This document shows positions 1-7,488 of a DNA stretch of 17,435 nt, piece by piece. Below the pieces are notes generated by a model, which saw only the letters and a program-made list of their open reading frames with translations, did not search any database and was not told where the DNA came from. Numbering within the stretch: position 1 is the first letter of the stretch; every line of letters starts with the position of its first letter. The stretch comes from Prevotella sp. (GTDB lineage Bacteria; Bacteroidota; Bacteroidia; Bacteroidales; Dysgonomonadaceae). The stretch lies in assembly GCA_031263965.1 (NCBI GenBank), contig JAISES010000153.1:1-17435 (forward strand), read 5' to 3'. The translations under genes were made by a program, and so were the position numbers.

Positions 1-48
1 ACAAAATAAACTCGCATCTAACGATGCTCAGACAGAATTTTGTTTTTA
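1..48 (+). terminator. possible terminator hairpin at the window edge
   Basis: An inner stem GCATC / GATGC (positions 14-27, loop TAAC) sits inside a weaker outer pairing ACAAAAT / ATTTTGT (1-7 with 37-43), followed by a T-rich run. This could end a plus-strand gene lying to the left of the window. The structure is irregular and its 5' side may be cut off, so the call is tentative. Confidence 0.25.
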
Positions 49-251
49 ACGCCCGCTTCGCTGTGTGGGTACCCCGTCTATCCGCCAAGGCCGTCAGGCT
101 GACGCATGACAAGAACAACAAAAGCGATATGCCTGTGGTGCGCCAGCCTTGCGCCATATGTTTTACGTGCGGGGTACCCGTCAGGAGAAAATACAACCGG
201 ATTGCTTCGGGTAAACCCTCGCAATGACGAGAGAAATAGAACATATTTTTT
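49..251. repeat. dispersed repeat with 57-bp arm (copy R1)
   Basis: This intergenic stretch has no credible gene. Positions 195-251 read AACCGGATTGCTTCGGGTAA, then ACCCTCGCAATGACGAG, then AGAAATAGAACATATTTTTT. They match the reverse complement of 4021-4077 at 56 of 57 positions. The preceding part (about 60-190) contains two similar blocks around the palindrome GGTACC, near 68-78 and 172-182, and a GC-rich interior unlike the AT-rich surroundings. Small open frames across it are products of the repeat. Sequences of the 'GTCATTGCGAGG...GAAGCAATC' kind are widespread dispersed palindromic elements in many bacteria. Confidence 0.75.
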
Positions 252-361
252 AAACATAATCAAACCTTTGACGGGTATTGTTCAATAAATACTAACTTAA
301 ATGAATAGAAAATAAGCAAAACAAATCAATTCTTCTCGCTTATACATTGAACTATGAATTA

Positions 362-411
362 GTATAGGATTTGAAAAAGACTTGCTATAATATTTAAACA
401 GTCCCTAAATC
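362..411 (-). repeat. palindromic 80-bp family, half copy A
   Basis: This segment resembles the right half of copy B (3270-3349): core TATAGGATTTGAAAAA, then TTGCTATA, then an arm ATTTAAACAGTCCCTAA in place of ATTCAAACAGTTTCTAA. The left half is absent. The arm runs into the 3' end of waaA on the minus strand, so it encodes the last residues Leu-Gly-Thr-Val and the TAA stop (394-396). Confidence 0.6.
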
Positions 412-1641
412 CAGGATATCTATCACACGATGAGCAACTCCCATATTGGAACGCACATAGTTGCCTGCGTGGGCGCCGGCTGCCTTCAATATATCGTCGT
501 AGTGCAGAAACTCGTCCATGAGTCCTCTGAAAGCCTGATAGTCGGATATAGAATATCCGCCGCCTTGCTCTATAAGCTGCTGTGCTTCGAGGAATTTTTT
601 AAAGTTAGGGCCGAATATGACGGGTATGTCATATACTGCCGCTTCGAGCACATTGTGTATGCCTGCTCCGAACCCTCCTCCGATATATGCTATTTGCCCA
701 TACCCGTATATGGACGATAAAAGTCCGAAATTATCTATGATAAGGCAATCATAATCTCCCATCATTTCAGGGATGGTTTTCGAATAGCGGATATGCGGAC
801 GCTGTAAAAGGCCTTCCAAATATTTCAGATGCGCTTCATCTACTTCATGCGGAGCTATTATTAATTTTAAGGACGGGGTACTGTTGAAGAAAGGAATAAG
901 TATATCTTCGTCTTTAGGCCAGGTACTTCCTGCAACTAAAGTTTGTTCGTTTTCACTGGTTGCTTTACGGACAAAGGATTCGATGATATTCAATTGTTTC
1001 GCTTGCTTCTGAATATCGCCAACTCTGTCGAATCGGGTGTCGCCGCATACAACAGTATTTGTAACACCTATATTGTTTAGTAGTTTAACCGAGTTTTCAT
1101 CCTGTACACAAATAGATTTGTATTTTTTTAGTAATCTCCTCATATCTTTTCCGTACCACCTGAAAAATATTTGTGATTCACGGAATATAGCTGAAACGAT
1201 ATAAACAGGAATATCTCTCTTATTCAGCTGGTTTACGAAATTATACCAAAATTCATATTTGATGAAAACAGCCTTTTCGGGTTGTATAAGTTTCAGGAAT
1301 TTTTTTACGTTTCTTTTTTTATCGAAGGGGAGGTAACAGACAATATCTGCCATTGGATAGTTTTTCCTTATTTCGTAACCCGAAGGGGAAAAGAAAGTCA
1401 GTAATATCTTATACCCGGGATGATTTTGTTTTATTGCTTCAATGATCGGCCGGCCTTGTTCAAACTCACCTAAGGAAGCCGCATGAAACCATATATAACG
1501 GGCATTCGGATCTACTTTTTCCCGTAATATGGAATAGGTTTTTTTGTGTCCGGTGATCATTTTTTTTGCCTTTTTGTGGAAAGGCGATATTATGCGTATA
1601 ATAAACGCATACAGGTATATGGCAAAATTATATAATACCAT
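394..1641 (-). CDS. waaA: 3-deoxy-D-manno-octulosonic acid (Kdo) transferase
   Basis: This 415-residue glycosyltransferase (GT30 family) moves Kdo from CMP-Kdo onto the lipid A precursor at the inner face of the cytoplasmic membrane. What is seen: a hydrophobic N-terminal anchor (about residues 3-20); the family signature HAASLGEFEQGRP (53-65), whose Glu59 sits where the catalytic base is expected; the STWPKDE stretch (239-245); APHEVDE (263-269); and the nucleotide-sugar loop GGGFGAGIHNVLEAA (321-335). Length is normal for the family. It starts 5 nt after the gltX stop, so the two are probably co-transcribed. The last few codons and the TAA lie in a dispersed repeat arm, so the native C-terminus may have been slightly altered. 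Whether it adds one or two Kdo units cannot be read from the sequence. Confidence 0.95.
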   Translation of the reverse strand: MVLYNFAIYLYAFIIRIISPFHKKAKKMITGHKKTYSILREKVDPNARYIWFHAASLGEFEQGRPIIEAIKQNHPGYKILLTFFSPSGYEIRKNYPMADIVCYLPFDKKRNVKKFLKLIQPEKAVFIKYEFWYNFVNQLNKRDIPVYIVSAIFRESQIFFRWYGKDMRRLLKKYKSICVQDENSVKLLNNIGVTNTVVCGDTRFDRVGDIQKQAKQLNIIESFVRKATSENEQTLVAGSTWPKDEDILIPFFNSTPSLKLIIAPHEVDEAHLKYLEGLLQRPHIRYSKTIPEMMGDYDCLIIDNFGLLSSIYGYGQIAYIGGGFGAGIHNVLEAAVYDIPVIFGPNFKKFLEAQQLIEQGGGYSISDYQAFRGLMDEFLHYDDILKAAGAHAGNYVRSNMGVAHRVIDILDLGTV

Positions 1642-1646
1642 GTTGA

Positions 1647-3164
1647 TTACAATTTTATATCCCTAATAGCTTTGTTCAGGCGGCTGATGGTTTCGTCTTT
1701 ACCGATAGCGGCGGTAATATCGAACATGTGAGGACCTTTGGATTCTCCTACTACGGCTAAACGAAAAGCGTTCATTATATTCCCGAGGTGATAACCTTTG
1801 CTTTCTATCCAGGCTTTCACTATTTCTTCCTGATTGTGGGCCGAGAAGTCTTCTATTTGTTGCAATATTCCGGCTAATTCCGACATTTGCGCAGGTGATT
1901 CTTCTTTCCAGCGTTTTTTCACAACCTTTTCATCATATGATGCAGGCGCTTCGAAAAAGAAAAACGACTGATCCCATAGTTCCTGTACAAAATTTACACG
2001 TTCCTTTACAAGACCGACAACGGTTTCTGTATATTCGAGGCAAACATCTATTCCTTTTTCTTCTAAAAGAGGGTAGTAGAGTTTGGCTATTTCCTCATTC
2101 GATTTTAACTGTATATACTGGTGATTAAACCATTTGCCCTTTTCGTAATCGAATTTGGCCCCGCTTTTGCTGCATTTTTCCAAAGAGAACAACTGTATAA
2201 GTTCCTCCATCGGGATTATTTCCTGATCGTTACCCGGGTTCCATCCCAAGAGAGCCAAAAAGTTTATGACAGCTTCGGGCAGATAACCACTTTCGCGATA
2301 CCCCGATGATATTTCTCCGGTTTTAGGATCTTTCCATTCTAACGGGAAAACAGGAAAGCCAAGGCGGTCACCGTCGCGCTTACTCAGTTTTCCGTTTCCT
2401 TCAGGCTTTAACAATAAAGGAAGGTGCGCAAATTGAGGCATTGTATCTTCCCAGCCGAAAGCGCGATATAGCAATACATGCAGAGGCGCTGAAGGGAGCC
2501 ATTCTTCACCCCGTATTACATGGGTAATTTCCATCAGGTGATCGTCTACAATATTTGCCAGATGGTAAGTTGGTAAGTTGTCAGCCGATTTGTATAAGAC
2601 TTTGTCGTCTAATACAGATGAATTGTACTTTACTTCGCCCCGTATGGCATCATTCACTATTACATCCCTGTCTGCTTCTATCCTGAACCGGACAACATAT
2701 TGTTGCCCTGCGTTTATGAGGCTGTCGACTTCATCCTTGCTTAGGGTTAACGAGTTGCGCATTCCTTCGCGGGTGGATGCGTCATATTGGAAATTATCGG
2801 TAGCTTTCCGTTTTGCTTCGAGTTCTCCGGGGGTATCGAAGGCTATATAAGCCGCTCCTTTTTCGAGCAATACGTCTACGTATTTCTTGTAAATTTCTTT
2901 TCTGTCCGATTGGCGGTATGGTGCATAAGGGCCGCCCAGATGTGTGCCTTCGTTGAACTGTAATCCCAACCAGGTAAAGGCTTCTATAATATATTCTTCT
3001 GCTCCCGGAACAAAACGCTGGGAGTCTGTATCTTCAATTCGCAGTACAAAATCTCCCTTATGCTTTTTTGCAAAGAGATAGTTGTATAATGCTGTACGTA
3101 CGCCTCCTATATGTAAAGGCCCTGTCGGACTAGGGGCAAACCGTACTCTAACCTTTCTTGCCAT
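1647..3164 (-). CDS. gltX: glutamyl-tRNA synthetase
   Basis: This 505-residue class I aminoacyl-tRNA synthetase charges tRNA-Glu with glutamate using ATP in the cytoplasm. What is seen: the N-terminal [22 protein letters not shown] region with the HIGH-type motif HIGG at 18-21; the LRIEDTD motif (41-47) for glutamate and ATP binding; the [13 protein letters not shown] segment (217-229); and the KMSKS-type loop KLSKR at 259-263. The helical anticodon-binding part follows, at about 310-505. A short insertion after KLSKR (about 270-290) carries a [13 protein letters not shown] stretch. Length and start ([16 protein letters not shown]) fit the family. It is the first gene of a minus-strand pair with waaA. 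A -7 element 24 nt before the ATG is the likely promoter. Confidence 0.97.
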   Translation of the reverse strand: MARKVRVRFAPSPTGPLHIGGVRTALYNYLFAKKHKGDFVLRIEDTDSQRFVPGAEEYIIEAFTWLGLQFNEGTHLGGPYAPYRQSDRKEIYKKYVDVLLEKGAAYIAFDTPGELEAKRKATDNFQYDASTREGMRNSLTLSKDEVDSLINAGQQYVVRFRIEADRDVIVNDAIRGEVKYNSSVLDDKVLYKSADNLPTYHLANIVDDHLMEITHVIRGEEWLPSAPLHVLLYRAFGWEDTMPQFAHLPLLLKPEGNGKLSKRDGDRLGFPVFPLEWKDPKTGEISSGYRESGYLPEAVINFLALLGWNPGNDQEIIPMEELIQLFSLEKCSKSGAKFDYEKGKWFNHQYIQLKSNEEIAKLYYPLLEEKGIDVCLEYTETVVGLVKERVNFVQELWDQSFFFFEAPASYDEKVVKKRWKEESPAQMSELAGILQQIEDFSAHNQEEIVKAWIESKGYHLGNIMNAFRLAVVGESKGPHMFDITAAIGKDETISRLNKAIRDIKL

Positions 3165-3187
3165 AAAACGATATATTAAAGTGGCTA

Positions 3188-3195
3188 CAAAAGTA
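3188..3195 (-). promoter_or_regulatory. probable gltX-waaA promoter, -7 element
   Basis: On the minus strand this reads TACTTTTG, an exact match to the Bacteroidota -7 consensus TAnnTTTG. It ends about 23 nt before the gltX ATG. No clear -33 TTTG is present at the expected distance, so the call rests on the -7 box and its position. Confidence 0.5.
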
Positions 3196-3269
3196 TAACA
3201 AAATATTGTAAAATGCTATGTGTGACTATCAGCTATTGAACAGAAAAATCAGAATCTTCTGTATTTTAT

Positions 3270-3349
3270 TTAGAAACTGTTTGAATTTTATCGAAAAATA
3301 TTATTATAGGATTTGAAAAAAATTGCTATAAAATTCAAACAGTTTCTAA
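3270..3349. repeat. palindromic 80-bp family, complete copy B
   Basis: This element has perfect 22-bp inverted arms, 3270-3291 (TTAGAAACTGTTTGAATTTT, then AT) and 3328-3349. They enclose an AT-rich core containing TATTATAGGATTTG. It lies between the divergent gltX and dps-like genes. It is the clearest member of a family repeated at 362, 4706, 6196, 9521 and 11582. It encodes no protein, and its size and symmetry fit a REP- or MITE-like element. Confidence 0.85.
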
Positions 3350-3433
3350 AACAAAAAGCTTTTTTTTATTGTTATTAATGAACCTGCAAATAATAAAAAT
3401 CTATCCTGTGATATAAACATTCGATCATTTTCA

Positions 3434-3465
3434 TTTGGATAGGAATGTTTGTTGTATTAAGTTTG
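3434..3465 (+). promoter_or_regulatory. promoter of the Dps-like gene
   Basis: An exact -33 TTTG (3434-3437) is followed after 20 nt by an exact -7 TAAGTTTG (3458-3465, consensus TAnnTTTG). This is the textbook spacing for the Bacteroidota primary sigma factor. Transcription should begin near 3470-3473, leaving a leader of about 35 nt before the ATG at 3506. No Shine-Dalgarno sequence is visible. Confidence 0.8.
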
Positions 3466-3505
3466 TATATATAAAATAATATTAATAAATAAAAACAATC
3501 AAATT

Positions 3506-3910
3506 ATGTCTACATCAACATTAAAAGAACAGAAATCTGCAACATTGAATGCAGAAATTGCAACATTTATCGGGGAAATATTTTCTTTCAACAATAGCTT
3601 GAAGCTATATCATTGGCATGTAACAGGAAAAGGAAGTTATTCACAACACATCGCATTGGATCAGGCACTGGGAGATCTGCTGGATGTAACAGACCGCTTG
3701 GTGGAAACTTCATATGCAGTTAAAGGTGATCTGGATATTGTGATCCCTGAGACAAAAAGGCCAAGCGATATTGTCAAACATGCAGAAACTTTCTTTAGCT
3801 ATACGGAAAGCCAAAGAAAGTTGTTTGCAGAAGCTTTCACTCAAGCTGTTATTGATGATTATCAGGAAGCAATACAACAATTGCTTTATCGCCTGAAGAG
3901 GCTTCAATAA
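3506..3910 (+). CDS. short Dps-like ferritin protein
   Basis: This 134-residue, mostly helical protein resembles the Dps branch of the ferritins, which bind and oxidise Fe(II) and protect DNA from peroxide. What is seen: LKLYHWHVTGKGSYSQH, then LDQALGDLLDVTDRLVE. His36, His48, Asp52, Asp63 and Glu67 have spacings of 12, 4, 11 and 4. These equal the spacings of E. coli Dps His51, His63, Asp67, Asp78 and Glu82, the inter-subunit ferroxidase residues. The protein is about 30 residues shorter than E. coli Dps, mainly at the ends, with no Lys/Arg-rich DNA-binding tail at the N-terminus. It is monocistronic, with its own promoter and terminator. It may belong to a Bacteroidota Dps-like family of uncharacterised function (DUF5856-like), but that assignment is from memory. 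Confidence 0.8.
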   Translation: MSTSTLKEQKSATLNAEIATFIGEIFSFNNSLKLYHWHVTGKGSYSQHIALDQALGDLLDVTDRLVETSYAVKGDLDIVIPETKRPSDIVKHAETFFSYTESQRKLFAEAFTQAVIDDYQEAIQQLLYRLKRLQ

Positions 3911-3935
3911 GGACAAATTTAAAGTATAGTGAATA

Positions 3936-3962
3936 AAAGGCTGCCGAAGGGTAGTCTTTTGT
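3936..3962 (+). terminator. terminator of the Dps-like gene
   Basis: Stem AAAGGCTGCC / GGTAGTCTTT (3936-3945 with 3950-3959, two G-U pairs), tetraloop GAAG and a short T-rich tail. It begins 25 nt after the stop codon. Confidence 0.8.
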
Positions 3963-4020
3963 TGTTTAATAAAGAGTTATAATTTATTTTAGAATACCGG
4001 TCAGTGGCTTGATTAAGTTA

Positions 4021-4145
4021 AAAAAATATGTTCTATTTCTCCCGTCATTGCGAGGGTTTACCCGAAGCAATCCGGTTACTCCCACCCGGATTGCTTCACC
4101 TTTGGCTCCGCTTCGCTCTGCCGAATTCTAAGACCGGGACAACAT
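4021..4145. repeat. dispersed repeat with 57-bp arm (copy R2, inverted)
   Basis: Positions 4021-4077 are the reverse complement of 195-251 with one mismatch. The element continues with a second GGATTGCTTC block (4088-4097) and a GC-rich stretch CTTTGGCTCCGCTTCGCTCT to about 4145, which does not match copy R1. It lies in a 468-bp gap with no intact gene between the Dps-like and DUF4190-like genes. Confidence 0.8.
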
Positions 4146-4156
4146 ATATTTACATT

Positions 4157-4291
4157 TTAACATTGATATTTCATTAATTCCACATATGGAGTACCTCTTT
4201 TAATGACGGCAAACATCCGGCCTACCAGTTTTCAGCCCGTGGTTAGATCTGAAAAATCCTTATCATGGTTATTAAATAGACGCGTGACAAA
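4157..4291 (-). pseudogene. possible transposase C-terminal remnant
   Basis: Translating the minus strand gives a short frame with an internal TGA (4232-4234): an N-terminal part ending HDKDFSDLTTG, then the stop, then KLVGRMFAVIKRGTPYVEL and a final TAA at 4157-4159. The second part resembles the C-terminal helix seen in IS110/IS116-type transposases (pattern KLAR-x-AW-x-V-x-x-x-G-x-x-Y). The TGA could be a mutated Trp codon. There is no intact transposase, no start codon and no clear terminal repeats. The resemblance is by eye over about 20 residues, so confidence is low. It sits beside repeat copy R2. Confidence 0.3.
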
Positions 4292-4378
4292 TATATTTGA
4301 TTATTTTGTAAACAAAAACTAATCTTATAAGATTTCTAAAAATAGAACAATTTTAAACAATTTTTTAATTTAAAAATT

Positions 4379-4690
4379 ATGGAAAAAGAACAAAACAATG
4401 AGAGACAACAAGTAAGTCCCAACCAGACATTTATTATTAATCAGCCGGAAGCGAAGAAATCGAACGGGATAGGCACAGCCGGTTTCGTTTTGGCTATAAT
4501 CGCACTGTTTCTATCATGGGTTCCCGTATTGGGATGGATCTTATGGATACTTGGGCTCATACTCTCTTTTGTAGGTGTATTCAGACAGCCGAAAGGATTG
4601 TCCATTGCCGGGCTTGTCATTTCGTGTATAGCCCTTATTGTGCTGATCATTGTGGTAGGAGCTATTGCTACGGCTGTCGGACTTAGTTAG
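4379..4690 (+). CDS. DUF4190-like small membrane protein
   Basis: This 103-residue protein has a polar N-terminus of about 30 residues rich in Gln, Asn and Glu. Two long hydrophobic segments follow (about 32-66 and 74-100) around a short basic turn FRQPKGLS (68-75). The pattern GIGTAGFVLAIIALFLSWVP ... GLILSFVGVFRQPKGLSIAGLVIS is typical of DUF4190-type inner membrane proteins, whose role is unknown. No catalytic motif is seen. The ATG follows an AT-rich leader without a Shine-Dalgarno sequence. A TATATTTG at 4292-4299 could be a weak -7 box. The WG-repeat gene follows after 116 nt, separated by palindromic repeat C, so co-transcription is possible but unproven. Confidence 0.75.
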   Translation: MEKEQNNERQQVSPNQTFIINQPEAKKSNGIGTAGFVLAIIALFLSWVPVLGWILWILGLILSFVGVFRQPKGLSIAGLVISCIALIVLIIVVGAIATAVGLS

Positions 4691-4705
4691 AGATATGAGG
4701 CACTG

Positions 4706-4785
4706 TTAGAAACTATTTGAATTTTATAGCAAATTTTTTCTAATCCTATAATAATTTTTTTCGCTAAAATTCAAATAGTTTCTTA
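4706..4785. repeat. palindromic 80-bp family, complete copy C
   Basis: Left arm AGAAACTATTTGAATTTTA (4708-4726) is the exact inverse of 4765-4783. The core carries AATCCTATAATAA, the complement of the core of copy B, so this copy is inverted relative to B. Compared with B, the left arm has G to A and the right arm has C to T at the paired position, so pairing is kept. Confidence 0.85.
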
Positions 4786-4806
4786 GTTAACATTTAATTT
4801 ATAGAC

Positions 4807-6162
4807 ATGAAAAGAGTATTTTTCTTATTTCTATTGATGCTTCCGGTTGTTGTTTGTACAAATATTTCAGCTCAGGGCTTTCTTAAAAAAATAGCCAAAG
4901 GTATCGAATCGGCAAGCAAAGAGGTGGATAAAGTATTAGGTACAGATACAAAGAGCCAGTCACAGTCTCAGCAGGCAAAGTCCACCGCTACGGGAAAACA
5001 GGAAGCGAAGGTTATTAAGCCTTTCGTTACAGCAAACACGAAAACAATATATCTTGAAGATATTGCCTTTCATTTTAGCTATGACGATTTTAGTGATGGA
5101 GTGGCATTTGTAAAAAACGTAAAAAAAGATCGTTGGGGAACTATTGATACCCTTGGAAATCAGTTGATTGATTATGTATTTGACCTTAGTTACAATCCGA
5201 ACAGGCCAAGCCCCCGTTATAATAGTGGCGTGTGTATACTCAACTCTTCGATACTGGATAAGAAAGGTAAGGTTGTGAAAGCAATTCCAAACTTAAGCAG
5301 TTATACAAATTTTGATGATAATATAGCGCATGTCCGCCTTCGTTTCAAGGATACCAAAAAGTCGACAACTTATCGCGAGGAATACTATTATCAATATACT
5401 TACATCAATACGAAGGGTGAAACCGTATATCCTCATCTTGCCGTTGACATTGCGCAAAAAAATGATGGACGGGATATTCCGTCTTTAGCGCCTCTGCACA
5501 GTCTTTCGGAAGGATTAAGGGCTTATTGGAGTTATAAGTCCGGCTGGGGATTTATCGATAAGTCAGGAGCTATTATCGTAAAACCGGCTTATCGGAATGT
5601 ACATGATTTCAGCGATGGATATGCGGCTGTGCAAAATTGGGAAGAAAAATGGGGATTTATTGATAAGACAGGCAAGTTGGTGATAGATTGTATTTATACC
5701 AATGAACCTGTTGATTTCAGCGAGGGATTGGCTATTGTCAGGAAACGGGATGGTGCTGAATGTTATATAGATACCGCAGGAAACATGGTTGACCTACCTA
5801 GTGATGAGATACTGAAGACGGTTTATGGACTTGGAGTATTTCTCAACGGAAAAGCCTTTATGGAGTATGCAGGCGGCATGATAATTCTTGACCGTGACTT
5901 GAAGCATTATAAACAATTTTCCGGATTGACAGGTATATATGGGAAAAACATCTATGCGTATGCAAACGGTTTGTACTATTTCAGGGCTAATAATAGAGAG
6001 ATGATCGATATTGTTACTGAAGACGGTAAACGGATTTATGATGGGTACTCTTTTAAGAACGGACTGGCGAAATTTTCCGATGGGCCTACGCAAAGAGACA
6101 AGAAAGGTTATATAACCGAAACAGGCGAAGTGAAAATCCTCTTTAAGGAACCGGAATTTTAG
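4807..6162 (+). CDS. secreted WG-repeat protein
   Basis: This 451-residue protein has a cleavable signal peptide (KR, then FFLFLLMLPVVVCTNISAQ), with cleavage probably after about residue 23. A Ser/Gln/Lys-rich linker (about 47-70) follows. The rest is built of WG repeats: WGTIDTLGN (110-118), WGFIDKSGA (247-255), WGFIDKTGK (282-290), and diverged units such as CYIDTAGN (319-326). Each is followed by a strand and a 'DFSDG/FSEG' turn. WG repeats form beta-propeller or solenoid-like scaffolds, usually of unknown function. There is no lipobox, so it is predicted periplasmic or secreted. No enzyme motif is seen. It lies between palindromic repeats C and D and may be transcribed with the preceding small membrane protein. 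Confidence 0.8.
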   Translation: MKRVFFLFLLMLPVVVCTNISAQGFLKKIAKGIESASKEVDKVLGTDTKSQSQSQQAKSTATGKQEAKVIKPFVTANTKTIYLEDIAFHFSYDDFSDGVAFVKNVKKDRWGTIDTLGNQLIDYVFDLSYNPNRPSPRYNSGVCILNSSILDKKGKVVKAIPNLSSYTNFDDNIAHVRLRFKDTKKSTTYREEYYYQYTYINTKGETVYPHLAVDIAQKNDGRDIPSLAPLHSLSEGLRAYWSYKSGWGFIDKSGAIIVKPAYRNVHDFSDGYAAVQNWEEKWGFIDKTGKLVIDCIYTNEPVDFSEGLAIVRKRDGAECYIDTAGNMVDLPSDEILKTVYGLGVFLNGKAFMEYAGGMIILDRDLKHYKQFSGLTGIYGKNIYAYANGLYYFRANNREMIDIVTEDGKRIYDGYSFKNGLAKFSDGPTQRDKKGYITETGEVKILFKEPEF

Positions 6163-6195
6163 AAATGTTCAGCAGATTAAATTTAAATCAGTAAT

Positions 6196-6254
6196 AAGAA
6201 GTTGTTTAAATTTTATAGCAAATTTTTTTCGCTAAAAATCAAACAGTTTCTTAA
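6196..6254. repeat. palindromic 80-bp family, shortened copy D
   Basis: The arms are AAGAAGTTGTTTAAATTTTA (6197-6216) and TAAAAATCAAACAGTTTCTT (6233-6252). The core is reduced to TAGCAAATTTTTTTCGC and lacks the CCTATAATA part. It has the same orientation as copy C and lies 34 nt after the WG-repeat gene, where the hairpin could help end transcription. Confidence 0.75.
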
Positions 6255-6382
6255 CGTCCCTGCCGAGTGCCGGCCTTTCGGTTCGTTTTGAGCAATACCA
6301 AAAGAACAGGTAAATCGAACAATCAGATACGGTAATAATTTTTTTATGGAACTTAAAGCAACCTTTTGTCATATAAATTTGT

Positions 6383-6390
6383 TACTTTTG
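6383..6390 (+). promoter_or_regulatory. probable fba promoter, -7 element
   Basis: TACTTTTG, followed by CAAAG, matches the Bacteroidota -7 consensus exactly. It leaves a leader of about 40 nt before the ATG. A second match, TAAATTTG, overlaps just upstream (6374-6381). Neither has a perfect -33 TTTG at 19-21 nt; the nearest TTTG (6365-6368) is 14 nt away. Confidence 0.5.
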
Positions 6391-6436
6391 CAAAGTCTTT
6401 AAGCGATAATTAATAATCAAATATAAATTAAAAACA

Positions 6437-7435
6437 ATGGTTAATTACAAAGACTTAGGATTAGTAAACACAAAGGAGATGTTTGCAAAAGCTGTAAAAG
6501 GCGGATATGCAATACCTGCGTTCAATGTTAACAATATGGAACAATTACAGGCTATCGTACAAGCTGCATCAGAAACAAAATCTCCGGTTATTGTACAAGC
6601 ATCAAAAGGTGCGCGTCAATATGCCAATCCTATCTTATTGCGTTACATGCTACAGGGTGCTGTAGAATATGCAAAAAGCTTGGGATGGGAAAAACCACAG
6701 ATAGTTTTGCACTTAGATCACGGTGATACTTTCGAGACTTGCAAAGACTGTATCGATTCAGGATTCTCTTCTGTAATGATTGACGGTTCGCATCTTCCAT
6801 ACGAAGAGAATATAGCCCTTACTAAAAAAGTAGTAGAGTATGCGCATCAATTTGACGTAACAGTTGAAGGCGAGCTTGGTGTATTGGCAGGTGTAGAAGA
6901 CGAAGTATCTGCTGAACATCATACATATACTCAGCCTGAAGAAGTTGTGGATTTTGCTACACGTACAGGTTGTGATTCACTGGCTATCTCTATCGGCACT
7001 TCTCACGGAGCCAACAAATTTACTCCGGAACAATGTACAAGAGATGAAAACGGTCAACTGGTTCCGCCTCCATTGCGTTTCGACATATTAGAAGCCGTAG
7101 AGAGAGAACTTCCGGGTTTCCCTATCGTTCTTCACGGAGCATCTTCTGTTCCTCAGGAAGAAGTAGCTACTATCAATAAATATGGCGGCGCATTGAAAGA
7201 TGCTATCGGTATTCCTGAAGAGCAACTTCGCAGAGCAGCGAAATCGGCAGTATGTAAGATCAATATCGACTCGGATAGCCGTCTTGCCATGACAGCAGCT
7301 GTACGTGAAGTGTTTGCGACTAAGCCTGCTGAGTTCGACCCGCGCAAGTATCTCGGACCGGCTCGTGAGAATATGAAAAAACTATACAAGCACAAAATCG
7401 AAGCAGTGCTTGGTAGTGCAGAAAAAGCTGAATAA
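6437..7435 (+). CDS. fba: class II fructose-bisphosphate aldolase
   Basis: This 332-residue zinc-dependent aldolase interconverts fructose 1,6-bisphosphate with dihydroxyacetone phosphate and glyceraldehyde 3-phosphate in glycolysis and gluconeogenesis. What is seen: LHLDHGD (91-97) with Asp94 as candidate catalytic acid and His95 as zinc ligand; GSHLPYEENI (117-126); EGELGVLAGVED (144-155); SIGTSHGANKF (185-195) with zinc ligand His190; and LHGASSVP (232-239) with His233. Length is within the family range. It has its own leader and a strong terminator shared with the convergent downstream gene. No neighbour belongs to glycolysis, so it is probably transcribed alone. Related tagatose-bisphosphate aldolases share these motifs, but a housekeeping FBP aldolase is the simplest reading. 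Confidence 0.95.
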   Translation: MVNYKDLGLVNTKEMFAKAVKGGYAIPAFNVNNMEQLQAIVQAASETKSPVIVQASKGARQYANPILLRYMLQGAVEYAKSLGWEKPQIVLHLDHGDTFETCKDCIDSGFSSVMIDGSHLPYEENIALTKKVVEYAHQFDVTVEGELGVLAGVEDEVSAEHHTYTQPEEVVDFATRTGCDSLAISIGTSHGANKFTPEQCTRDENGQLVPPPLRFDILEAVERELPGFPIVLHGASSVPQEEVATINKYGGALKDAIGIPEEQLRRAAKSAVCKINIDSDSRLAMTAAVREVFATKPAEFDPRKYLGPARENMKKLYKHKIEAVLGSAEKAE

Positions 7436-7455
7436 TCAGTACCATTATATTATAG

Positions 7456-7488
7456 AAAAAGGTTGCCTGTTTACCGGCAACCTTTTTT
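7456..7488. terminator. bidirectional terminator shared by convergent genes
   Basis: Stem GGTTGCC / GGCAACC (7461-7467 with 7476-7482), flanked by A5 on the left and T6 on the right, so it works on both strands. For the minus-strand gene the TAA stop (7487-7489) lies within the flanking A-tract. Confidence 0.9.

Noticed and set aside
24..288. Three overlapping short open frames near the left edge
   Set aside because: They run through repeat R1 and its GC-rich interior on both strands, have no plausible start signals and show no protein-like pattern.
430..720. A 96-residue plus-strand frame inside waaA
   Set aside because: It is antisense to conserved waaA motifs, including the GGGFGAGIHN region, and is a shadow frame.
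6365..6390. Full promoter TTTG / TACTTTTG for fba
   Set aside because: The spacing is 14 nt, shorter than the 19-21 nt of Bacteroidota promoters, so only the -7 box was annotated.
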